From Akkermansiaceae bacterium UBA956 (GTDB lineage: Bacteria; Verrucomicrobiota; Verrucomicrobiia; Verrucomicrobiales; Akkermansiaceae): DNA of 64,000 nt. The notes beneath the pieces are model-generated. The model did no database searches. It worked only from the letters and a program-made list of their open reading frames with translations, and had not been told where the DNA came from. Positions 45,160 to 54,198 of the stretch are shown here, one piece after another. The position numbers and the translations under genes were made by a program. Every line of letters begins with the position of its first letter. Position 1 is the first letter of the stretch. The stretch spans positions 1 through 64,000 of the forward strand of contig DBCO01000005.1 in NCBI GenBank assembly GCA_002293145.1, written 5' to 3'.

Positions 45160-45375
45160 GCACGACTGAGGCTGAGTTTCCAAGAGTAGGTGAAATGATT
45201 CGACATCAAGACATAGGCAAGCACTTTCCAGCCACAGCACTCACAAACCTCTACCAGACGGATGCAAAAGCCCTTAGCATCCCCATCATCGAGGAAAAAT
45301 TCGTTTTCCCCCATTGCCACGTGCTATCACATGATACGTAGCGCCAGCAAATTCAAAGTCTAACGGTCGAGCCAT
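45160..45375 (-). pseudogene. RAYT remnant (REP-associated tyrosine transposase, Y1_Tnp/IS200-like)
   Basis: On the minus strand the ATG at 45375 reads MARPLDFEFAGATYHVIARG NGGKRIF in the first frame. After a frame change at a C-doubling, the next frame reads FLDDGDAKGFCIRLVEVCEC and GWKVLAYVLMSNHF; a missing T then shifts the reading to NHFHLLLETQP. This is the start and HUH (HFH) core of RAYT transposases. The remaining C-terminal two-thirds are gone. Two frameshifts make it a pseudogene. A typical RAYT leader lies upstream (45422-45446). Confidence 0.75.
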
Positions 45376-45421
45376 GTGGTAAGTTTACCCAACATTGAAA
45401 AATTCGCAATCCAAAAATGCG

Positions 45422-45446
45422 CATTTCCAAGGACTGACCCCATTTT
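45422..45446 (-). repeat. RAYT-type leader repeat, copy 1
   Basis: A 25-base sequence with core GGACTGACCCCATTTT on the plus strand (AAAATGGGGTCAGTCC on the minus strand). It lies 47 bases upstream of the RAYT remnant's start, in the same orientation as that gene, and is perfectly matched, inverted, at 47351-47375. It also falls inside the leader of the inositol monophosphatase-like gene. Confidence 0.75.
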
Positions 45447-45532
45447 GGCGCCCCCTGCTCCTCCTTACTCTTTTCGCTTGCCTCACCGAGTGGGGAAGAG
45501 CAGTGTCGGCGCGCAACAATTTTCTTTTTCTC

Positions 45533-46282
45533 ATGACCGATCTCTCACTTGCCACACAGGCCGCACTGCAAGCGGGCAAACTTCTTCGCGAAAAATTTGG
45601 CCAACTCGCCGTGGTCGATGAAGCAACACATCACGACATCAAACTCCAACTCGATAAAACATCGCAAGATTTGATCACGAAGATCCTACTTGATGCCTGC
45701 CCAGGTGATGCCTTGTATGGCGAGGAAGGCATTGCCGGTAATCAGGAATCAGACCGCCAATGGATCGTCGATCCGATCGATGGCACGGTGAATTTTTTCT
45801 ACGGTATTCCCCATTTCTGTGTCTCGATCGCCCTGCGCATCAAAGGTGAAATTGTTGTCGGTGTGATTCATGATCCGATGGTGCAAGAGACTTGGACCGT
45901 AGAAAAAGGCGGCCCCGCGATGCACAATGGCGCGCCAATCCGCGTATCGACGCGCACCGTGCTGGAGGAATCCATTTTGTTTGTTGGCTGTGGCAAAGAT
46001 GGCGACGCCCTACGCACGGGCATGGAACGATTTGGTCGCGCTTCCTTGCGCGCGCGCAAGATGCGGATGATGGGCTCGGCAGCATTGGGCATGGCCTACA
46101 TCGCCTCGGGCCGACTCGATGCCTATGTGGAGGCTCGCATTTCGTTGTGGGACATCGCCGCAGGAAAATTGCTCGTTGAGACTGCTGGCGGAAAAGTCGA
46201 TCTCACCCCATCCGAAAAACACGCCGACTCCTATAGCATCGTCGCCACCAATGGCTTGATCCCGATTGAAGAAATTCTTTAA
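45533..46282 (+). CDS. Inositol monophosphatase family protein
   Basis: 249 residues from the ATG at 45533. A frame from 45395 crosses the RAYT leader repeat, so that extension is not used. Metal and catalytic motifs: GEEGIAG, WIVDPIDGTVNFFYGIPHFC, and WDIAAGKLLVETAGG. The family includes inositol monophosphatase, CysQ and fructose-1,6-bisphosphatase; the substrate is uncertain. It is followed after about 115 bases by the PfkB gene, and both lie between the two inverted RAYT leader repeats. Confidence 0.9.
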   Translation: MTDLSLATQAALQAGKLLREKFGQLAVVDEATHHDIKLQLDKTSQDLITKILLDACPGDALYGEEGIAGNQESDRQWIVDPIDGTVNFFYGIPHFCVSIALRIKGEIVVGVIHDPMVQETWTVEKGGPAMHNGAPIRVSTRTVLEESILFVGCGKDGDALRTGMERFGRASLRARKMRMMGSAALGMAYIASGRLDAYVEARISLWDIAAGKLLVETAGGKVDLTPSEKHADSYSIVATNGLIPIEEIL

Positions 46283-46397
46283 TCATCCAAAACCCATTCT
46301 GTAATTCTGCAAATTTTGAAATTCAGTCGAAAAAAACTACAAGTTATCTTTCAATATCCATTCTTTCATAACGCCTCACCAAAATACTTCCTCAACC

Positions 46398-47345
46398 ATG
46401 TCACAACATCCAGTCATCGTCGGCGGCACCATTGCCATTGATAACGTCATCACCCCACAGGCCGAGGCCAAGGAGCTTCTCGGCGGCTCGGCCTCATACG
46501 CTGCTCTCGCGGCATCGTATTTCACCAGTCCTGTTCACCTCGTCGGCATCATCGGTCACGACTATCCCGCCCAACACATTGCGATGTTAGAATCGCACGG
46601 CGTTACGCTTGATGGTGTCGAGCGTTCCGAAGGTGAATCATTTACCTGGACCGGCGAATATCACGCCAACATGAATGACCGCACCACCCACCGCGTAGGA
46701 CTCAACGTTTTGGAAAGCTGGAGCGTCAAAGTGCCAGCTTCGATTGCTACTACGCCCATCGTAGTTCTGGCCAACATGTCGCCGGACAATCAATTGCAAA
46801 TGCTCGCAGGCTGCACCGCGTCATCACGTTTCGTGATCGCAGATACGATGGACTTGTGGATCAACATCGCCAATGAGCGCTTGCATGAAGTTCTCAAGGA
46901 ACTGGATCTCTTCGTCATCAACGAAGGTGAAGCACGCGAGTTCACCGAGACCTCCAACTTGATTCTAGCCGGCAAACGCTTGCTCGCTAAAGGTCCGCGC
47001 AATGTCATCATCAAGCTGGGTGAATTTGGCGCGATGCTCTTTTCCGGAAATCATGAAAACTGGGAAGTAACGCCCACCACATTCTTCCGCTCCTCTGCAT
47101 TTCCGCTGCACGAAGTCGCGGACCCTACAGGCGCAGGCGACACCTTCCTTGGTGCACTTGCGGGCTACCTCGCGTCGCTCGGCAAAACCGAATTTGCGTT
47201 CGAAGACATCCGTCAAGCCGTGATCAAAGGCAGCGTATTGGCATCATTTACTTGCGAAGAGTTTTCGACAAGAAAGCTCCAAGCGCTGAGCCAAGACGAC
47301 ATCAATACCAGACTGAATACCTTCCAACAGCTCACGCACTGGTAA
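46398..47345 (+). CDS. PfkB-family carbohydrate kinase
   Basis: 315-residue ribokinase-superfamily sugar kinase. The start VIVGGTIAIDNVITP and ELLGGSASYAALAASYFTSP give the substrate lid; the anion-hole motif DPTGAGDTFLGALAGYLA holds the catalytic Asp. Residue GGS near 35 is the usual di-Gly region. The sugar or nucleoside used is not evident. It ends just before the second RAYT leader repeat (47351). Confidence 0.9.
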   Translation: MSQHPVIVGGTIAIDNVITPQAEAKELLGGSASYAALAASYFTSPVHLVGIIGHDYPAQHIAMLESHGVTLDGVERSEGESFTWTGEYHANMNDRTTHRVGLNVLESWSVKVPASIATTPIVVLANMSPDNQLQMLAGCTASSRFVIADTMDLWINIANERLHEVLKELDLFVINEGEAREFTETSNLILAGKRLLAKGPRNVIIKLGEFGAMLFSGNHENWEVTPTTFFRSSAFPLHEVADPTGAGDTFLGALAGYLASLGKTEFAFEDIRQAVIKGSVLASFTCEEFSTRKLQALSQDDINTRLNTFQQLTHW

Positions 47346-47350
47346 ATCCA

Positions 47351-47375
47351 AAAATGGGGTCAGTCCTTGGAAATG
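47351..47375 (+). repeat. RAYT-type leader repeat, copy 2
   Basis: A perfect inverted copy of the 25-base element at 45422-45446, reading AAAATGGGGTCAGTCC on the plus strand. It begins six bases after the stop of the PfkB gene. Here no RAYT coding sequence follows. Confidence 0.75.
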
Positions 47376-47780
47376 AGTATTTTTACACTCGCAACTCTTA
47401 GTTTACTTCTTTGCTTTCTGTAAAGCCTGCACGAAATAGTGAACGAAAATGAAAATCAGTATCCGTATTTCACCTGGTGGAACTGAGAGAGGCAGGCAGA
47501 TGAAAATCCTACGCGGTTTACTTTGCGAGCTCCGCGCCTTTGCATTTCGTTCGTTTCAACAACAAAGGTCTATGATCAGCCACAATCGGAGCCAGCTTGG
47601 GGACGAAGATAGTTGGACTAACTGAATGGCCAATTACTCCCGCAAGTTAAAAAACTAATTTTACGGATTTTTTGAGAGGAAGAAATGACACGCGCAGAGA
47701 CTTAGAAACACAGCGGCTTTATCAAGTCTTACGTATTATATCAGCAAGTCTTATTTCATCCATTAAGGATGAATGCGGCG
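47376..47780. other. Gene-free stretch after the RAYT leader copy
   Basis: About 405 bases with no supported gene on either strand. AT-rich, with stops in all long frames. It may hold the remains of a second RAYT unit, but no RAYT text was recognised. Confidence 0.5.
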
Positions 47781-48629
47781 TTACTTTGTTTCGTCTGCGA
47801 TTTCTTGTATCCAGATGTTGCGGAAGCGCACGGGGTTGCCGTGGTCTTGCATTTGCAGGAATCCTTTGTCATCGTGCTTGGCGTATTCACTAATCGAGTG
47901 TGGGCCTGCCCAGCCCGTGCCTCCGGAAAGCTCGACATTGTCTTGGATCTTGATGCCATTGTGGATGACGGTGAATTTGGCGCGGCGGGTGACTTCGCCT
48001 TTTTCGTTAAAGAGCGGGCGGTGAAAGGTGATGTCGTAGGTTTGCCACTCGCCAGGTTTACGACTGGCATTCACGAGCGGCTTGGAACGGCCGTAGAGAG
48101 CGCCACACTGGCCGTCGGGATAGGTGACGTTTTCATAGCTATCGAGCACCTGGACTTCGTATTGTCCCATCAGAAAGACCCCGCTGTTGCCGCGGCCTTG
48201 GCCAGAGCCTTGGACCTTGAGCGGAGTGGCGAATTCAATGTGGAGTCGGCAGGAACCAAATTTTTCTTTGCTCTGGATGTAACCAGTGCCGGGGGCGGAC
48301 TCGAGCGCGCCATCAATGAGTTTCCATTTCGTCGGCTCACCGTTGGTAGCGGTCCAGTTTTTGTAGGTTTCCTCGGCGCCATCGAACAGAACTTTGGCAT
48401 CGGCGGGTGCTTTGGCTGCTGCAGCGTCATAGGCTGAAGGCGTGACAACTTTGGGCTGAGGCTGTTTCGCGGGATCTTCCTCGTGCACCTTGATGCCATC
48501 GATAAACATGTATTCGACTTTTTTGCCATTCTCCTCACGGATTTCTTTGGTGATGACGGGCGGCGCAGCGTAGATCGTAGCAGTGGTGCAGGCGATCAAT
48601 GCGAGCGTAAGGAAATTTTTTTTCTTCAT
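47781..48629 (-). CDS. DUF1080 (3-keto-disaccharide hydrolase-like) secreted protein
   Basis: 282 residues with a signal peptide (KNFLTLALIACTTATIYA). The DUF1080 / family-16-like lectin fold is clear: LFDGAEETYKNW, WKLIDGALESAPGTGYIQSK, FGSCRLHIEF, QGRGNSGVFLMGQYEVQVLD, YGRSKPLVNASRKPGEWQTY, and ending VRFRNIWIQEI. Some family members cleave 3-keto-glucosides. Probably periplasmic and involved in sugar breakdown. It lies near the PSD1/DUF1501 genes but is not in the same operon. Confidence 0.92.
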   Translation of the reverse strand: MKKKNFLTLALIACTTATIYAAPPVITKEIREENGKKVEYMFIDGIKVHEEDPAKQPQPKVVTPSAYDAAAAKAPADAKVLFDGAEETYKNWTATNGEPTKWKLIDGALESAPGTGYIQSKEKFGSCRLHIEFATPLKVQGSGQGRGNSGVFLMGQYEVQVLDSYENVTYPDGQCGALYGRSKPLVNASRKPGEWQTYDITFHRPLFNEKGEVTRRAKFTVIHNGIKIQDNVELSGGTGWAGPHSISEYAKHDDKGFLQMQDHGNPVRFRNIWIQEIADETK

Positions 48630-48762
48630 AAAGGTTAGATGGTTTAGCGATGGTGAATTTGTAACGAAATAATCATACGTGGGCGAGCGAGAATCCTATC
48701 ATTTAAATTCGAGCATCTCATCTTGCAGAAAACAGCGTATTTGATAGGATACTCACTCAGCC

Positions 48763-49347
48763 ATGCCATTACCTGATGATCCCCAAAAATCCCCCTGGGA
48801 CGACTTCACACCGTATCAGGGAAAACCTGCTAGGGACTTCCCCTTATTTCTGCACGGCATCTTTGTTTTTCTCTGCTACGCAATCCCGTTTGGCATCGCA
48901 TCATTGCTTAGTGCGCTTGTGATGTATGCAATTTATTACAAAAAGACCAGCTACTACCGTGCTAGCTACGTCTTTGGCGAATATCATAGCCCGAGCACCA
49001 AAATCGCCTTCCTAAGCTTTGGCGCTCTAACAGGTGCATACTTGCTGGCCCGCTGGTTCTGCAAGCATCCACTTGCGAAAATCGGAAATGCCGCACCGCC
49101 AAAACCGCAACAGCCGCACCGTGCGCGTGAACTTTTTTTCCGCTGCACCGACTTGCTTCTTTGTTGCATCGTAGGGGGACTTGCCGGCCTGATGTTTTTC
49201 TACATCGGCATCGGGAAACGCAGCTATGTTTGGTATCCCTTTGCAGACATTCATACACCCATGCGCGATCAGGCGAGTATCATACTCGGTGCGATTGTCG
49301 GAATACTACTCTATCGTTCCAAAAACAGGGAAAATCAAAATCAATGA
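48763..49347 (+). CDS. Membrane protein of unknown function
   Basis: 194 residues with about four hydrophobic segments (FVFLCYAIPFGIASLLSALV, FLSFGALTGAYLLARWF, LLLCCIVGGLAGLMFFYIGI and IILGAIVGILLYR) and a Pro/Gln-rich loop. Short, with no recognised family. It stands alone, divergent from the DUF1080 gene. Confidence 0.6.
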   Translation: MPLPDDPQKSPWDDFTPYQGKPARDFPLFLHGIFVFLCYAIPFGIASLLSALVMYAIYYKKTSYYRASYVFGEYHSPSTKIAFLSFGALTGAYLLARWFCKHPLAKIGNAAPPKPQQPHRARELFFRCTDLLLCCIVGGLAGLMFFYIGIGKRSYVWYPFADIHTPMRDQASIILGAIVGILLYRSKNRENQNQ

Positions 49348-49699
49348 GCGAGCGGTGCTACTCGGCACAAGCAAAAAATCCGCAGTGGAAAATTTAACGA
49401 ATTTCCTACCAAACGCTTCGTGCGTGACCAATTACAGATCAGCCGCAACCTCATCGCGCGGTGTGGAAAGAGCCATATCTTCTTTGCCGCATACCGGCGT
49501 CACATTGTGCAGCTTCGAGAGCAACTCCCAGAGCATCTGCAAACACGCATCGTCGGCTCACTATTCCAATCATCAAACGGCCACGACTACTCCATGCACC
49601 CTCGGCGGAACCGCATTATGAGAAAGTAAAATACAGCACGTAAGGGCTGCACAAAAGCAAGATCATTGCAGCGTAGCCTCCGCCATCGAATAACTATTG
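49348..49699. other. Convergent intergenic stretch, no supported gene
   Basis: The frame of the preceding gene stays open after its TGA to 49629 (a further 93 codons, ending HPRRNRIMRK). The text is Arg/His-rich and could be antisense noise or a read-through relic. Minus-strand frames are short. No feature is assigned. Confidence 0.4.
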
Positions 49700-51160
49700 C
49701 TATGCCATGATATCACTGATGGGATCGATTTCTTCAACGCCTACGAGTTTCTGGTCGAGACCGTTGTAGAAGTAGCTGAGGTTGTTTGGGTCAATGCCCA
49801 TTTGATGGAGAATGGTGGCATGGAGATGCTTGACTTGGCAGCGATTGACGACTGCTTGCGAACCGAGTTCGTCGGTCTCGCCGTAGCTGACGCCGCCTTT
49901 GATGCCGCCGCCTGCCATCCACATGGTGAAGCCATAGGAGTTGTGATCGCGACCAGTGCCAGCGGCGTATTCAGCCGTGGGTTGTCGGCCAAATTCTCCA
50001 CCCCAGACGACGAGTGTTTCATCGAGTAGTCCGCGTTGTTTGAGATCTTTGAGCAGGCCTGCAATGGCTTTGTCGGTGTTGCCTGCGTGGAAGTTGTGAT
50101 TTTTTTCGAGATCACCATGAGCATCCCAGTTGTCGTCATTGTGAGCACCACCAGAATAAATTTGGATAAAGCGGACACCGCGCTCAACGAGTCGGCGGGC
50201 AAGCAAGCATTTCCGACCAAAGTCCTCGGTGCGCTCTTCGTCCATGCCGTAGAGTTTTTTGATGTGCTCGGGTTCTTTGTCGATATCGATGGCCTCGGGT
50301 GCAGTGGCCTGCATACGGAAGGCGAGTTCATAGCTAGCGATGCGCGAGGAGAGATCGGTATGGTCTTCGCGACCTTGCAGATGTCTGTGATTCGCATCAC
50401 CGAGATAATCTAACAAGGAACGTTGCTGCACGCGACTCATGCCATTTTTATCAGCAAGATTGAGAATGGGATCTCCTTGGGAACGGAAAACCACACCTTG
50501 ATACGAAGCAGGCATGTAGCCTGATGACCAATTTTTCGCACCCGAAATCGGACCGCCCGTCTTGTCGAGCATGACGACATATCCTGGGAGATTTTCATTC
50601 ACACTGCCAAGGCCATAGTTGAGCCATGAGCCGAGAGAGGGCTTGCCTCCGAGAATCGAACCGCTGTTCATCATCAACATCGCAGAGCCATGGATCGGTG
50701 AGTCTGCGGTCATCGAGTGAACAAAAGCAATATCATCAACGCATTGCGCGGTGTGAGGAAAGAGATCGGAAACATATTTGCCGCACTGGCCGTATTGCTT
50801 GAACTTCCACTTCGGCCCGACGACACGGCCCTCGTTTTTCTTGCCACCACGGCCGAAGGTTTTGATGGGGATGGTTTTGCCATCTAGCGGATAGAGCTTG
50901 GGCTTGTAATCGAAAGTATCCATGTGGCTCGGCCCGCCATACATGAAGAGAAAGATGACCGACTTCGCCTTCGCAGGGAGTTGAGGAATGCGTGGCGCTA
51001 GTGGGTTGGCACTGAGTTCGGCCGCTTGGGCTTGCGAAAAAAATCCGCTCTGTCCGAGCAATCCAGTGAGAGCGAGCGAGGTGAAGCCACCACCGAGTTG
51101 GTGAATGAATTCACGACGGCGAATCTGGCCGCAGAAATTTTGTGATGGTTTGATGATCAT
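49700..51160 (-). CDS. DUF1501 family secreted protein (Tat signal)
   Basis: 486 residues from the ATG at 51160. The start CGQIRRREFIHQLGGGFTSL has a twin-arginine-type signal (RRR at 14-16), so a folded protein is likely exported. The frame above it has no such signal. The body has DUF1501 features: FLFMYGGPSHMDTFDYKP, LGSWLNYGLGS, GCQVKHLHATIL-like text near the end (VKHLHATILHQMGID) and TLVVWGGEFGRQPTAEYAAG. The family resembles sulfatase-fold enzymes and is nearly always next to a PSD1 cytochrome gene, as here (20 bases downstream of it). Confidence 0.93.
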   Translation of the reverse strand: MIIKPSQNFCGQIRRREFIHQLGGGFTSLALTGLLGQSGFFSQAQAAELSANPLAPRIPQLPAKAKSVIFLFMYGGPSHMDTFDYKPKLYPLDGKTIPIKTFGRGGKKNEGRVVGPKWKFKQYGQCGKYVSDLFPHTAQCVDDIAFVHSMTADSPIHGSAMLMMNSGSILGGKPSLGSWLNYGLGSVNENLPGYVVMLDKTGGPISGAKNWSSGYMPASYQGVVFRSQGDPILNLADKNGMSRVQQRSLLDYLGDANHRHLQGREDHTDLSSRIASYELAFRMQATAPEAIDIDKEPEHIKKLYGMDEERTEDFGRKCLLARRLVERGVRFIQIYSGGAHNDDNWDAHGDLEKNHNFHAGNTDKAIAGLLKDLKQRGLLDETLVVWGGEFGRQPTAEYAAGTGRDHNSYGFTMWMAGGGIKGGVSYGETDELGSQAVVNRCQVKHLHATILHQMGIDPNNLSYFYNGLDQKLVGVEEIDPISDIMA

Positions 51161-51179
51161 GGCGGTGAGGTAGTGAAGG

Positions 51180-54110
51180 TTAGTCGATGAAGATGAATTC
51201 GTTGAAGCTGAAGACGGCGACGCAGAGGCGTTGAAGCGCATCGTCGGCGGAGATTTTGTGCTCATCGCGCATGAGTGCGAGGAACTCCACAGCGCGGGAA
51301 ACCTCATGCTCATCGGCTGTGCGTTGCACCATGAGTTGGTAGGCGAGTTTGACTTGAGCCGTCGGATCATCACCAGCTTCGCGCTTGAGGCGAGTGGCGA
51401 GAACGCGGGCTTTTTCGTGGATGAAGTCGCTGTTGATCATTCCCAATGCCTGTGTCGGGACAATCGTGGCGAAACGCACGGGGCAAGGATTATCGAGGTC
51501 GGCCTGATCATGATCAGTGAGCAATGGCACTTGCAGTGAGCGTTTGCTGACACCATAGACGGATCGGCGATTGACTTGATCGGGAGGACTCTCTCCCCAC
51601 TTGCCACCTTTGGTGGAAGAAGTGGCGAGAACTTCTTCGGGGATCGGCACAAAAATGCTCGGGCCACCTTGTTGCAAATTCAGCTCGCCGGTGGCTAACA
51701 GAATATTGTCGCGCAATTCCTCAGAGGTCATGCGACGAGGCATGAAGCGCCAATACGTTTCGTTTGCAGGATCTTGCGCCAGCGGGACTTCGCTGCGGCG
51801 GTTGGACATCTGATAGGCTGCGGATGTCATGATCAGCTTGTGCATCGCTTTCATGCTCCAGTTTTTGCTGACGAATTCGGTGGCCAACCAATCGAGCAAC
51901 TGCGGATGTGTGGGCGCAGATCCGAGAAATCCAAAATCGTTCGGAGTGGCACAGATGCCCTTACCAAAATGATGTTGCCACAGGCGATTGACCATCACGC
52001 GCGCAGTGCGAGGGTTGTCATCGCGGGTGATCCACTCGGCCAATGCGAGACGGCGACCAGTCGAATTGGCAGCGTCATGAGGCTCCGTCTTCGCCATTTC
52101 TCCACCAAAGATCAGCGGAAATCCAGGCTGCACTTGCGCACCTTCGGCATGTGCACTGCCGCGCATGTGGATGAAGGTGGGCGGTGATTCCTTGCCATTT
52201 TCGGCAACAACCAAGGCTTGCTCCACTCGTTTTTCGAGCAATTTTTCGAGTTCAGCCAGTCGTGCAATATCTTGACGAAATGCCTGACGCTGCTCGGGAG
52301 TGAGCTGAGGATTTTGTTCGGCGAGCATTTCATGACGGATCGATCTACCTTTGGTAACTAGGCCCAGGTCAAAAAACTGGCCCCCACCCGTTTGATGCAC
52401 GTGAACGGAAATGACATTACGTCCAGTCTGTAACGCCGCAAGAAATGCAGGCGATACTTCCATGCTGGCGTAATCGACACGATATTTTTCCTTTTGATAG
52501 ACAAGCTGTCCATTGCAATAAATCGTAACATCTTCATCATGGTGAAGATCCATGCGCAAGCTACTAGGAATTTTTTCTAACAAAAATGATGTTTCTAACC
52601 AGATATCCGGCGTCCGCCATGAAGTCACTGCTTTTCCGTTAGGGATGTCAGTACCAAAGGCAGAAAGGCCTTCTTGCCATCCATGCATCTCGGCTCGGAA
52701 GCCAACAGTGAACCAATCATCCGCTGGTTTTTTCGTCGTATAGTGCCACTTCCACGGCTTCACGCGGGAGTCGGTGATCAGTGCAACATTTTCCTTTTCG
52801 ACGGCGAAATCTTTTTGCTCAGGCAACGCCGTGTAGGCTTGCTCCGCTTGCTGGATGCGCTCACGTACTTGTTGCATCTCTTGCTGCATGGCCTGCAATT
52901 GTTCGGGCGAATGCGATTGCGCCGTATCGATCATGCGCAAGTTCGTATCCCCATTGCCCATAGGCGATATGTTGCGGAAGAACGAGGCGAACTGAAAATA
53001 ATCCTTTTGGGGAATCGGGTCGCCTTTGTGATCATGGCAGCGGGCACAACCAACAGTCATACCGAGCATGGTCTCTGTGGTAATACGCACGTTGTCATCA
53101 ATGACATCGTGAAAATGTTGCAAGCGATCCGCGGGTTCATCATCCCACTGCATCAATCGATGGTAGCCAGTGGCAATCAAGGACTCTGCTGTCGGATCCG
53201 GTATCTCATCGCCCGCAAGTTGTTCGGTTAGAAATTGATCATAGGGTTTGTCTTTGTTGAAGGCATCGATGACGTAATCGCGATAACGCCATACAAAGGA
53301 TTTCGGGGTGTCGCGCTCGAAACCTTGGGACTCAGCATAGCGCACGAGATCGAGCCAATGGCGGCCCCATTTTTCACCATATTGTGGCAGAGCGAGCAAG
53401 CGATCGATGCGCTTTTCCCAGGCGTCAGCCGAGGTATCGTTTTCAAAGGCCTGTACTTCCGCCAAAGATGGTGCCAGACCAGTGAGATCAAAGGTGGCAC
53501 GGCGCAACAGCTCACCGCGCGAAGCAGGAGGATTCGCTTTCAGACCAAGTGCTTGACGCTTCACTTCGAGAAATTTATCAATGGGATGAGCAAACCCAGC
53601 CACCTCAGGAACGGCAGGGCGCTGCATCGGCTTGTAAGACCAATGCGCCTTGGTTTTGTCGTTGACGGTGGTCATTTCCGCATGAGGATCATGCACCTCG
53701 TGCAAAACATCGGCATCTTCTGGCGTCCATGGAGCACCACGCTTGACCCAATCGGTGATCAGAGCGATTTCTTGATCGCTGAGTTTATTCTTGGGAGGCA
53801 TCTGCAGATCTTCGTTGTTATAAGAAATGACCTCTAACAATAAACTTTTTTCTGGGCTCTCTTCATTGATCACAGCACCGTGTGCACCGCCTTTGAGCAG
53901 GCCTTTGCGACTGATCAATTGCAGCCCACTTTTGATCTTGTAGCCGCCTTTGCCATCGCTGGCTCCATGGCACTCGAAGCAATGCTCTTGGAGGATGGGC
54001 TTCACTTGATCGCGGAAAAACGAAACGTCAGCCTCCGACTGCGCCGACGCGACTCCTGTGAGCCCGAGCATAGAGCAAGAGATGATGAACAAATGGCGGG
54101 ATATCTTCAT
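51180..54110 (-). CDS. PSD1/PSCyt1 cytochrome c-type protein (DUF1549/DUF1553)
   Basis: 976 residues from the ATG at 54110 (signal MKISRHLFIISCSMLGLTGV, ASAQ). A c-type heme domain at about 27-110 has CFECHG (44-48). DUF1549 spans about 165-390, with a second CARCHDHKGDP motif that also fits heme c; a central insert at about 440-600 looks beta-sandwich; DUF1553 ends the protein (about 690-940). The family is characteristic of Planctomycetes and Verrucomicrobia and is thought to work in periplasmic polysaccharide breakdown, but its reaction is unsettled. Followed by the DUF1501 gene; likely one operon. Confidence 0.93.
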   Translation of the reverse strand: MKISRHLFIISCSMLGLTGVASAQSEADVSFFRDQVKPILQEHCFECHGASDGKGGYKIKSGLQLISRKGLLKGGAHGAVINEESPEKSLLLEVISYNNEDLQMPPKNKLSDQEIALITDWVKRGAPWTPEDADVLHEVHDPHAEMTTVNDKTKAHWSYKPMQRPAVPEVAGFAHPIDKFLEVKRQALGLKANPPASRGELLRRATFDLTGLAPSLAEVQAFENDTSADAWEKRIDRLLALPQYGEKWGRHWLDLVRYAESQGFERDTPKSFVWRYRDYVIDAFNKDKPYDQFLTEQLAGDEIPDPTAESLIATGYHRLMQWDDEPADRLQHFHDVIDDNVRITTETMLGMTVGCARCHDHKGDPIPQKDYFQFASFFRNISPMGNGDTNLRMIDTAQSHSPEQLQAMQQEMQQVRERIQQAEQAYTALPEQKDFAVEKENVALITDSRVKPWKWHYTTKKPADDWFTVGFRAEMHGWQEGLSAFGTDIPNGKAVTSWRTPDIWLETSFLLEKIPSSLRMDLHHDEDVTIYCNGQLVYQKEKYRVDYASMEVSPAFLAALQTGRNVISVHVHQTGGGQFFDLGLVTKGRSIRHEMLAEQNPQLTPEQRQAFRQDIARLAELEKLLEKRVEQALVVAENGKESPPTFIHMRGSAHAEGAQVQPGFPLIFGGEMAKTEPHDAANSTGRRLALAEWITRDDNPRTARVMVNRLWQHHFGKGICATPNDFGFLGSAPTHPQLLDWLATEFVSKNWSMKAMHKLIMTSAAYQMSNRRSEVPLAQDPANETYWRFMPRRMTSEELRDNILLATGELNLQQGGPSIFVPIPEEVLATSSTKGGKWGESPPDQVNRRSVYGVSKRSLQVPLLTDHDQADLDNPCPVRFATIVPTQALGMINSDFIHEKARVLATRLKREAGDDPTAQVKLAYQLMVQRTADEHEVSRAVEFLALMRDEHKISADDALQRLCVAVFSFNEFIFID

Positions 54111-54198
54111 GAGGATCACTGATATGGTTACGTGCGATTGCCTGAACTATATCATCTCAACGCGATTTTACCATGCGTTGGACCGCCAAATTTCAGTA

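Noticed and set aside
45395..45532. Upstream extension of the monophosphatase gene
   Set aside because: It runs through the RAYT leader repeat; the ATG at 45533 matches the family start.
47769..48437. 222-codon plus-strand frame opposite the DUF1080 gene
   Set aside because: The minus-strand DUF1080 protein is certain; the plus frame is a shadow.
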